From the NCBI GenBank assembly GCA_022071945.1, contig JAJVIN010000001.1:124001-188000 (forward strand): 64,000 nt of DNA, read 5' to 3'. The position numbers were made by a program, and so were the translations under genes. Under the pieces are notes generated by a model that was given only the letters and a program-made list of their open reading frames with translations, was not told where the DNA came from and made no database searches. This document shows, piece by piece, positions 54,081-61,400 of the stretch (position 1 is its first letter; the number at the start of each line of letters is the position of its first letter). The stretch comes from Thermoanaerobaculia bacterium (lineage in GTDB: Bacteria > Acidobacteriota > Thermoanaerobaculia > UBA5066).

Positions 54081-55712
54081 ATGGTACATTTTCAACGAAC
54101 GAAGCAGGGACACGGGCGCCATCTCAATCCTTCTCGCGCCATGGCAGTGGTGCTTCTCTGGCTCGCGACGGTGGCCCCGGACGCCGGAGCGCAGACAGTT
54201 CTGCTTTCGGACAACTTCAACACGATCTCGGGCAGCACCTGGCAGGGCAATTCCTACTACACGGTATCGAGCGGCGTACTGCAGTGCGTCGGTCCGCAGA
54301 GAAGCTCCATCTGCGAACTCGACACGATCCAAACCTTCTCCCCTCCCCTCCGGATATCGTCAAGAATGAAGATCTCGGGGGGATGCAACTGTGGTGTGAC
54401 CGAAATCGTGTTCGGGATGAGCGGGAGCTCGGCCTATCGGGCTGGGTTGTACTGTGATGGCTGGGGGCTCGATTGCGCTCACATCGCAATAGAGGAGGGA
54501 CTCTCGTCACCGACCGTACTGCTGAACTCGCCCACTCCAGGGCTCGGCTGCCTGAGTTGGTACGATGTGGTCATTACCTGGGAGGCCACGAGAATCACGG
54601 TTCAGGTCACAGGTCCGGCGCCCCTGGGCTCGAAGACGGTCTCCTACGATGGAGACTTCAGTCGCCCCGGGAGAATCCAGCTATTCGGGTACGATTGCGA
54701 CGGTGGTTCTGCTTTCGACTGGATTACGGTCGAATCCCTGGTATCGCAGTGCACGTATTCCCTCGATCCGTCGAGCTCGAGCCTTCCCGCGGCGGGGGCA
54801 TCGGGCCGCTCGTTCCAGGTTCAGTCTTCGACAGGGTGCGCCTGGACGGCCTCCTCCAACTCCTCATGGATAACCATCACAGGAGGCGCTTCGGGCAATG
54901 GCAGCGGCGCGGTCACGTATAACGTCGCCTCCAATCCAGGCCCCGCGCGAACGGGGACCATCACGGCCGCGGGGCAGACCTTCACCGTTTTCCAGGATGG
55001 GGGGTGTAGCTACACTCTGTCTCCGAGTTCCGCGACCGCTCCCGCCGTCGGTGCGTCGGGCTCAACGCTCCAGATCCTCACTTCCTCTGGCTGCCCTTGG
55101 TCGGCCTCTTCGAACAACTCCTGGATCAGAGGCGGGACATCGGGAAGCGGAACGGGAGTGGTAACTTTCGACGTCGCGCCAAACGCCGGCGCCGCGCGAA
55201 CGGGGACCATCACGGCAGCCGGGCAGACCTTCAGCGTTTTCCAGGACGGAGGGTGTAGCTACACTCTGTCGCCGAGTTCCGCGAGCGCTCCCGCCGTGGG
55301 TGCGTCGGGCCTGACTTTCCAGATTCTGACCTCCACGAGTTGTGCCTGGTCGGCCTCTTCGAACAACTCCTGGATCACGCTCAGAGGCGGGACATCGGGA
55401 AGCGGAACGGGAGTGGTAACTTTCGACGTCGCACCGAATTCTGGCTCCGCGCGAAGCGGCACGATCTCGGCCGGAGGACAGACGTTCACGGTCAGCCAAG
55501 CGAGCCCCGGACCACCGTGCCGCCGAGGCGACGTGAATGGGAACGGTTCCGTCAGCGCGCTCGACGCCTCGCTGGTCCTCCAGGCGGTTGTCGGGGCGAT
55601 CGTTCTCGACACCACCCAGACATGCGCCGCGGACTTCAATCAGAACGGAAGCGTCACGGCGCTCGACGCATCGCTCATTCTGCAATGCATCGTGACCTCC
55701 ACCTGCCCGTGA
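54081..55712 (+). CDS. secreted BACON-repeat protein with dockerin-like C-terminus
   Basis: A 543-residue exported protein. The signal peptide (AVVLLWLATVAPDAGA) is followed by a ~190-residue beta-sandwich of LamG/glucanase type (VLLSDNFNTISGSTW to FDWITVESL). Three BACON-like repeats follow (YSLDPSSSSLPAAGASG, TGCAWTASSNSSWITI types). A dockerin-like pair of Ca-binding loops (DVNGNGSVSALD and DFNQNGSVTALD) closes it. GAGGAG precedes the ATG by six bases. The adjacent gene encodes cohesin-like domains. BACON domains often bind carbohydrate or mucin; no catalytic domain is evident. Confidence 0.8.
   Translation: MVHFQRTKQGHGRHLNPSRAMAVVLLWLATVAPDAGAQTVLLSDNFNTISGSTWQGNSYYTVSSGVLQCVGPQRSSICELDTIQTFSPPLRISSRMKISGGCNCGVTEIVFGMSGSSAYRAGLYCDGWGLDCAHIAIEEGLSSPTVLLNSPTPGLGCLSWYDVVITWEATRITVQVTGPAPLGSKTVSYDGDFSRPGRIQLFGYDCDGGSAFDWITVESLVSQCTYSLDPSSSSLPAAGASGRSFQVQSSTGCAWTASSNSSWITITGGASGNGSGAVTYNVASNPGPARTGTITAAGQTFTVFQDGGCSYTLSPSSATAPAVGASGSTLQILTSSGCPWSASSNNSWIRGGTSGSGTGVVTFDVAPNAGAARTGTITAAGQTFSVFQDGGCSYTLSPSSASAPAVGASGLTFQILTSTSCAWSASSNNSWITLRGGTSGSGTGVVTFDVAPNSGSARSGTISAGGQTFTVSQASPGPPCRRGDVNGNGSVSALDASLVLQAVVGAIVLDTTQTCAADFNQNGSVTALDASLILQCIVTSTCP
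54943..55446 (+). repeat. near-identical BACON-coding repeats
   Basis: Two consecutive units, 54943-55191 (249 bases) and 55192-55446 (255 bases), are almost identical at the DNA level. They differ by a 6-base gap (about 55128, ATCAGAGG versus ATCACGCTCAGAGG) and a few changes. The likeness indicates recent duplication or conversion. Confidence 0.85.
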
Positions 55713-55731
55713 GACTGGAGAGCATTCGACC

Positions 55732-56913
55732 ATGACCTCACGCACGGTTCGTCTCGCGCTCGCCATCCCGGCTGCCTTGCTTCTGCTTCCGGCGTTCCAG
55801 CAGGCCCGGGCAGCCACCCTTACTGTCGCGTCCGTTTCGGCTTCCTGTGGGAGTCAGGTGACGGTCCCTGTCACGATCGACTCCGTATCTGGGCTCCTCG
55901 CCGCGCAGTTCCAGGTCGCCTATGACCCATCGCGGCTCACTCCCGGCAACCCGGCGGCCGCCGCGGGAATCCTGACGGCTGGCTTTTCCATCTCCTCCAA
56001 TGCCTCGGGCGGCGCGATCACGATCGCGATGGCATCGGGGACGGCTATATCCGGTAGCGGAACGGTCGCGCTTCTGAACTTCACGGTCGCCGCGAACGCT
56101 CCGCCCGGGCCGATCCTTCTCTCGATCAGCAAGGCTTTCGTCAACGACGCCGCCACTGGGACTCATGAAGGTGCCGTCAATGTGTCCTGTGGGGCGAGCG
56201 GGGGCCCGAGAATCTCGATCGGAACGGTCTCGGCCAAGTGCGGCGATCAGATCTCAGTTCCGGTTGTGATCGATGGAGTCTCGGGCTTCCTTGCCGCCCA
56301 GTTCAGAGTGGCGTACGACCCCTCGAGACTCACTCCCGCCTCCCCCGCGGCGGCCGTCGGGAGCCTGACCTCAGGTTTCTCGATCTCCTCGAGCGTCTCC
56401 GCGGGCGCCGTGACCGTCGCGATGGCCTCGGGGTCCCCAGTCTCCGGTTCCGGCACGATCGCCGTGTTGCCGTTCACCGTTGCCGGCGGAGCTTCAGGCT
56501 CGATACCGCTCGACATCAGCCAGGTTCTCGTGAACGACCAGCCAGTCGCCGCGACCGCGGGGGCTGTCGACCTCCTCCCGTGCGGCTCGGACCAGGATCT
56601 GCTCCTTTCCCAGGGCCGAGTCGCCGCGACCCTCTCGTGGCGGAACCAGTACAACGGCAAGACCGGCATCGGAACCCCGGTCAAGCAACTTGATCAGTAC
56701 GGCTATTTCTGGTTCGACTCGAACTCCAACCCGGAGGTCTTCGTCAAGGTCCTCGATTTCGGAGGATCCAGCTTCCTCGTCTTCCACTCCGCCCTCTCGG
56801 ATCTCGAATACACCGTGAGCTTCAAGGTTCTGAGGACCGGCCAGGTCTACTCGTTCAGGAGGGATGCGGGTTCCGTCTGCGGACTCGCGGACGGACAGAC
56901 GGTGAAGAAGTGA
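55732..56913 (+). CDS. secreted protein with two cohesin-like domains
   Basis: A 393-residue exported protein. The signal peptide (LAIPAALLLLPAFQQARA) precedes two cohesin-like beta-sandwiches, ~residues 29-145 and ~163-280. Both show the pattern VTVPVTIDSVSGLLAAQFQVAYDPSRLTP and a later SGSGTVALLNFTVA (each quoted in part). The last ~110 residues (ATLSWRNQYNGKTGIG, YGYFWFDSNSNPEV) resemble a beta-sandwich seen at the end of many Acidobacteriota secreted proteins. It follows the dockerin-bearing gene by 19 bases and ends at an inverted repeat. Confidence 0.8.
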   Translation: MTSRTVRLALAIPAALLLLPAFQQARAATLTVASVSASCGSQVTVPVTIDSVSGLLAAQFQVAYDPSRLTPGNPAAAAGILTAGFSISSNASGGAITIAMASGTAISGSGTVALLNFTVAANAPPGPILLSISKAFVNDAATGTHEGAVNVSCGASGGPRISIGTVSAKCGDQISVPVVIDGVSGFLAAQFRVAYDPSRLTPASPAAAVGSLTSGFSISSSVSAGAVTVAMASGSPVSGSGTIAVLPFTVAGGASGSIPLDISQVLVNDQPVAATAGAVDLLPCGSDQDLLLSQGRVAATLSWRNQYNGKTGIGTPVKQLDQYGYFWFDSNSNPEVFVKVLDFGGSSFLVFHSALSDLEYTVSFKVLRTGQVYSFRRDAGSVCGLADGQTVKK

Positions 56914-56943
56914 AGAGAGAACTCTAGCGGCGGTGGCTCTCAC

Positions 56944-56987
56944 CGGCATCGAGTGAAGCGGCTCTCTCAACCCTTCACTCGATGCCG
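56944..56987. terminator. 15-bp inverted repeat across the 3' ends of convergent genes
   Basis: CGGCATCGAGTGAAG (56944-56958) and CTTCACTCGATGCCG (56973-56987) are perfectly complementary around a 14-base loop. The right arm includes the last codons and TGA of the FHA regulator. It lies 30 bases past the cohesin gene stop. A bidirectional terminator is likely though no T-run follows. Confidence 0.6.
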
Positions 56988-58801
56988 TACTCCGTGATCT
57001 TCGCGTAGAGAGTCGGGCGGGAAATGCCCAAGAGTTCCGCCGCCCGAGAGCGATTGCCCCTCGTCTTCTCCAGGGCTTGCCGGATGAGACGCGATTCGAG
57101 TTCGGACACGTTCCGGCCCAGATCGAGGCCAGGCGGAGGGTTGGGGGCTTCCTCAGCGGCCCCGAGGAGCTTTTCGAGAAGCGCCGTGTCGATGACTCCC
57201 CCTTCCGGACAGGCATAGACCATCCGGTGAACCTCGTGCTCCAGCTGCCTGACGTTCCCCGGCCAGCGGGACCGGCTCAGCCTCTCGAGTGCCCGGGCGG
57301 TCACGCCCCTGACTCGCTTCTTGAGGTCCGCGCACTGCCGGTTGAGGAAGTGCTCCACGAGCGCTGGGATGTCCTCCGGACGATCGCGAAGGGGCGGAAC
57401 CTCGAGCGTCCAGCCCGCGAGCCGGTAGTACAAGTCCCGCCGGAGCTTTCCTGCCTGGATCAGGGCGTCGGGATCCGAGTTCGTCGCGCTCAAGATGCGA
57501 ACGTCCACGCGGAGGGCCCTCCGCCCGCCGACGGGCATGACCTCGAACGTCTGGAGAGCCCTCAAGAGTTTCGGCTGAAGCGGCAACGGCATGTCGCCAA
57601 CCTCATCCAGGAAGAGCGTCCCTCCGTCCGCCATCTGGATCAGCCCTGTTCGCTCCAAGACTCCGGTGGCCGATCCCTTCTCCACTCCGAACAGTTCCGC
57701 TTCGAGGAGATCCGCGGGCAAGGCGGCACAGTTGATCGCCTGAAACGGGCCCGCGGACCGCGAGCCCGACGAGGCGTGGAGAATCCGGGCGAGCACGTCC
57801 TTTCCGGTTCCGGTTTCGCCGGTGATGAGGACGGGGATGCGGCCGGGCGCGACGACGAGCACTTGGTCCAGCACATCCGTCATGCCGCAGGAACTCGGGA
57901 TGGCGAAATCCGGGGGGAGTGTCAGGGAGGGAACCGCTTGAACGCGCATCGATCGCCTCACCGGGCCAGCGCCCGGCAAGAGAACCAGCTGCAGAACGGC
58001 GAGCAAGAACGGCCGGAGTTCGCCCGCCGCGCTGCCAGCCGCCGTCCGGACGAGGAGCCCCATCGCAGATTCCCGATTCCCCGGGGCTATTGCCCCCGTT
58101 ATGCGACGGCCGGAACTCGTTTCCTGTCTCGTAAACGTTTGGCCCATGTCCCCTTCGCTGGCCCTGGAGACGGCCGCAAACCACTCCCGAGTTTCCAGGA
58201 GTTCGGCGGGGAGCGCGGGCACGCCGAGGAGGGTTTGAATCGCCGGTTCCCCCTCGCCGTTCCATCCAAGGAAAGCGACAGCATCAGACCCGGTCAAATC
58301 CTTGAGCCGTTGCAGACCCGCGGGCCGTGCCGAGGACCCGCACGCCGCGAGTTCGGAGGCGAACCACGCGAGAAAACGAAACAACCTTCCGCCACCAGGG
58401 GTTCCTGATTCCGTCGCCGTCCAACCAACCCCTGGCATCTCGGCTCCGCCGAGTTCCGGTTCTGCGTCATCCCTGCGGATCCCGAGGTGGCGAACCTCCT
58501 CCGCCACGCTTGCGAGCTTCAGTTCGATCGGGCCGAAACCGAGGCTGTCTCCCTCCCGAACCCTACCTTTCTCCACCCGCGCACCGTTGAGATAGGTCCC
58601 ATTCTTGCTGTCCAAGTCCTCGACCGTGATCCCCTCGCCGTCGACGAGGACTCGGGCGTGGTACCGCGAAACGGTCCGGTGCGGGAGGCAGATCGTGTTG
58701 TCTTCGGCGCTTCCGATCGACGACTGGCCGGGAAGCAGGAAGAACACGCAGAGCTTGCCCTCGATCGAGCCCGTGAGCTGGAAGCCGGCCTGCGCGGACA
58801 T
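56975..58801 (-). CDS. FHA-domain AAA+ regulator of the sigma-54 activator family
   Basis: A 608-residue cytosolic regulator. An N-terminal FHA domain (SSIGSAEDNTICLPHRTVSRYHARV, given in part; SKNGTYLNG) binds phosphothreonine. A ~170-residue GAF-like middle and the AAA+ core follow, with Walker A GETGTGKDVLARI, Walker B GGTLFLDEVGDMPL and an Arg finger region. A Fis-type HTH (NRSRAAELLGISRPTLYAKI) closes it. The GAFTGA sigma-54 contact loop reads GSATGV. The ATG at 58801 is preferred to the adjacent TTG. The neighbouring Ser/Thr kinase could supply the phosphothreonine signal; this is inference. Confidence 0.88.
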   Translation of the reverse strand: MSAQAGFQLTGSIEGKLCVFFLLPGQSSIGSAEDNTICLPHRTVSRYHARVLVDGEGITVEDLDSKNGTYLNGARVEKGRVREGDSLGFGPIELKLASVAEEVRHLGIRRDDAEPELGGAEMPGVGWTATESGTPGGGRLFRFLAWFASELAACGSSARPAGLQRLKDLTGSDAVAFLGWNGEGEPAIQTLLGVPALPAELLETREWFAAVSRASEGDMGQTFTRQETSSGRRITGAIAPGNRESAMGLLVRTAAGSAAGELRPFLLAVLQLVLLPGAGPVRRSMRVQAVPSLTLPPDFAIPSSCGMTDVLDQVLVVAPGRIPVLITGETGTGKDVLARILHASSGSRSAGPFQAINCAALPADLLEAELFGVEKGSATGVLERTGLIQMADGGTLFLDEVGDMPLPLQPKLLRALQTFEVMPVGGRRALRVDVRILSATNSDPDALIQAGKLRRDLYYRLAGWTLEVPPLRDRPEDIPALVEHFLNRQCADLKKRVRGVTARALERLSRSRWPGNVRQLEHEVHRMVYACPEGGVIDTALLEKLLGAAEEAPNPPPGLDLGRNVSELESRLIRQALEKTRGNRSRAAELLGISRPTLYAKITEYGIE

Positions 58802-58918
58802 CAACTCGAGCTTACCCCGCTCCCGCTAGCAGGCCAGCTGGCCTCCCGCTCAACCATGAAGTCAGACCCCGGCTCTCGGCCGATGCCAATCCTGGCGGCA
58901 TTAGGTGTCGCCGGGTCG

Positions 58919-59872
58919 CTACCCCACTCCCAGGAGCTCCTTCCGGATCACGTTGCAGATCCCCGCCGTCTCGTCGACCACATGGGTGAGGAGGTCGTGG
59001 ATGCCCGCGGGTTTCAACCCGGCCTTCTGGGCGCGGAGCCAGTGCTCGAGCTCCTTGAGTCTTTCCTCCGTCCCGGCTCCCGGAAGCGCGTGTTCGGCCG
59101 GCGGCCGGATCTCGTGGAATCGCCACAGGGCCGCGTGGAGCCCGTAGCGGATCGAGCGCGGGAATCTCGGCTCGAAGATCAGGAAGGACGCGACGGCTTC
59201 TCCCGTCACGGATCCCTGGTGCCGCTTCATGAAGGGCTCGAAGCCCGAACAAGACCGCAAAAGGGACAGCCACAGCGAGGTCTCGACAACCTGGTGCGCC
59301 TCCTCGATCTCGGTGAACGCGTGGTGATGGACATCCAGCGTGCGCGCGGTCTGCCCCACCCGCTCGAGCAGGACACCGAGCCAGATGAAGTTCAGCGGAG
59401 CGTCGTGAAGCATCGTCGACCGGAGAAGACCGAGACACAGCTGCGAAACGAACCGGATGTGCCGGAAGAAGCCGTACCGGTGGTTCCTGTACTCGGCCGC
59501 CGCCGCGGGACTGTTGATCCAGAGGTGGAGCTCGTTGGCGACCTCCCACACCTCGAGACTGATCACTTCCCGGATCGAGCGCGCGTTCTCCCTGAGGAAC
59601 TCGATCGACCTCTTGATGCCCGAGTAGTTCTCCTCATCCCACGTGAGGTAACCCTGCACGGCCTCCGCATCGGCCATCGCATCGCTGCCGTGGCTCGAGA
59701 CAAAGGAGCGCTCCTCACCCGAGACGATGATGAGAGGACGCCAGCACTGGCGGGCCGACAGCTCGCCGTCGAGGGCCAGGTTCTGCGTGACGAGGAGCAT
59801 CCGGGCGGTCGACTCCGTCCTCTCGAGATAGCGGCCGAACCAAAAACAGTGATCGGCGACCCGGGAAATCAT
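58919..59872 (-). CDS. alpha-E domain protein
   Basis: A 317-residue all-helical alpha-E (DUF403) protein. It begins [19 protein letters not shown] and contains YFLTWDE-like [38 protein letters not shown] and [15 protein letters not shown]. The conserved C-terminus [16 protein letters not shown] recurs as two fragments near 50 kb. Alpha-E proteins are partners of circularly permuted ATP-grasp amidoligases. The ATG at 59872 overlaps the ATP-grasp stop (ATGA), with GGGGGAGG before it. The upstream open frame is not part of it. Confidence 0.9.
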   Translation of the reverse strand: MISRVADHCFWFGRYLERTESTARMLLVTQNLALDGELSARQCWRPLIIVSGEERSFVSSHGSDAMADAEAVQGYLTWDEENYSGIKRSIEFLRENARSIREVISLEVWEVANELHLWINSPAAAAEYRNHRYGFFRHIRFVSQLCLGLLRSTMLHDAPLNFIWLGVLLERVGQTARTLDVHHHAFTEIEEAHQVVETSLWLSLLRSCSGFEPFMKRHQGSVTGEAVASFLIFEPRFPRSIRYGLHAALWRFHEIRPPAEHALPGAGTEERLKELEHWLRAQKAGLKPAGIHDLLTHVVDETAGICNVIRKELLGVG

Positions 59873-61341
59873 GCCTCCCCCTTCTGGACCCAGGTGTCCT
59901 TCGATCCACCGCCCTGGGAGGAGTTCACGACGTACGAACCAGAGACAAGGGCCACGCGAGTCAGCCCTCCCGGGAGAACCCACGGCCCCGCCGGGCTCGT
60001 CAGGATGTAGGGACGAAGATCGACTCTCCTCGGCTCCACCCTCCGCGCCTCGGGAATCCAGGTCGGGCAGGTGGAAAGCTCCACGCGCGGCTGGGCGATG
60101 TAGCGCCTCGGCTCCGATTCGATCCTCTTGCGGAACGCCTCGCGCTCGCTCGCTGTGGCCTGCGGTCCCATCAACATCCCGTATCCACCCGCCTCGTCGA
60201 CCGCCTTGACCACCAGCTCGGAGAGGTGCTCGACCACGAACCGGCGGTCTTCTTCCCGCGCGCAGACGTAGGTCGGGACCTGCTCGAGGATCGGCTCCTC
60301 GGAGAGATAGAACCGGATCATCTCCGGGACGAATGGATAAACGGCCTTGTCATCGGCAACGCCGTTCCCCAGAGCGTTGGCGACGGCGACATTCCCCTTC
60401 GCGTAGGCTCGAACGAGTCCGGGGACACCCAGCATGCTGTCCGGCCGGAAGACCTCCGGGTCGAGGAACGCCTCGTCGGTCCGGCGGTAGATGACGTGAA
60501 CGCGCCGCGGTCCGCGCGTCGTACGGACGAAGACACAGTCGTTTTCGACGAAGAGATCCGGCGCCTGGACGAGTTCCACCCCCATCGTCCGGGCCAGGAA
60601 GCTGTGCTCGAAATACGCGGAGTTGTACGGCCCCGGCGTCAGGACGACAACCGCGGTCTCGGCTGCATCGACAGGCGAAACCGAGCGGAGCGTCTCCGCC
60701 AGACGGCTCGGATACAGATCGACTCGCTGGATCCGGGCCCTGTCGAAAGCCTGCGGGAAGACTTTCTTCGTCACGAGGCGGTTCTCGATCACGTACGAGA
60801 CGCCAGAAGGCGTTCTCAGGTTGTCCTCGAGAACCCGGAAGACCCCACCGGGATCGCGGATGAGGTCGATGCCCCCGATGTGGACCCGCACGCCCCCCGC
60901 CGGCCGGATCCCCCGGAGCATCGGCAGATAGTGCTTGGCCCCGAGAACGAGTTCCTGCGGGATCCTCTTCTCCTGAAGGATCCTCTGCCCATCGTAGATG
61001 TCCGAAAGGAACATCTCGAGCGCTCGCATCCGCTGGCGGAGCCCCTCGTCCAGATGCTTCCAGTCGCGGGACGAGATGATCCGCGGGACCAGGTCGAACG
61101 GGAAGATCTTCTCAGTGCCCCGGTTGTCCGAGTAGACCGAGAACGTGACCCCCTGATTCAGGAGCGCTCGCTCCGCCAGCGCCTGACATCTCTGGAACTC
61201 GTCCACCGACGAGGTGCTCAAAGACGCCACCGCCTGGCGGAACTCCGGGCGTACCGTCCCCGCTCCCGAGAAGTACTCGTCAAAAGTCCCAGAAAGCAGA
61301 CTGTACGATCCGAATAATCCAGAGCTATCAGAAATACTCAT
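59869..61341 (-). CDS. circularly permuted ATP-grasp amidoligase
   Basis: A 490-residue CP_ATPgrasp_2-type (DUF404/DUF407) protein. It has [15 protein letters not shown] near the start, [12 protein letters not shown], a Gly-rich loop [14 protein letters not shown] and the final [17 protein letters not shown]. These enzymes are predicted to form peptide-like amide bonds with ATP. Start is taken as ATG 61341 (a TTG lies two codons upstream). It is co-transcribed with alpha-E. Substrate unknown. Confidence 0.9.
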   Translation of the reverse strand: MSISDSSGLFGSYSLLSGTFDEYFSGAGTVRPEFRQAVASLSTSSVDEFQRCQALAERALLNQGVTFSVYSDNRGTEKIFPFDLVPRIISSRDWKHLDEGLRQRMRALEMFLSDIYDGQRILQEKRIPQELVLGAKHYLPMLRGIRPAGGVRVHIGGIDLIRDPGGVFRVLEDNLRTPSGVSYVIENRLVTKKVFPQAFDRARIQRVDLYPSRLAETLRSVSPVDAAETAVVVLTPGPYNSAYFEHSFLARTMGVELVQAPDLFVENDCVFVRTTRGPRRVHVIYRRTDEAFLDPEVFRPDSMLGVPGLVRAYAKGNVAVANALGNGVADDKAVYPFVPEMIRFYLSEEPILEQVPTYVCAREEDRRFVVEHLSELVVKAVDEAGGYGMLMGPQATASEREAFRKRIESEPRRYIAQPRVELSTCPTWIPEARRVEPRRVDLRPYILTSPAGPWVLPGGLTRVALVSGSYVVNSSQGGGSKDTWVQKGEA

Positions 61342-61400
61342 CGTCAATCCCGATTATTGCCACAGGCAATCTGAAATGTAAAAACGGGATACTTATTCTT

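Noticed and set aside
54081-56913. Cellulosome
   Set aside because: Cohesin- and dockerin-like domains are present but there is no glycoside hydrolase or scaffoldin-size protein.
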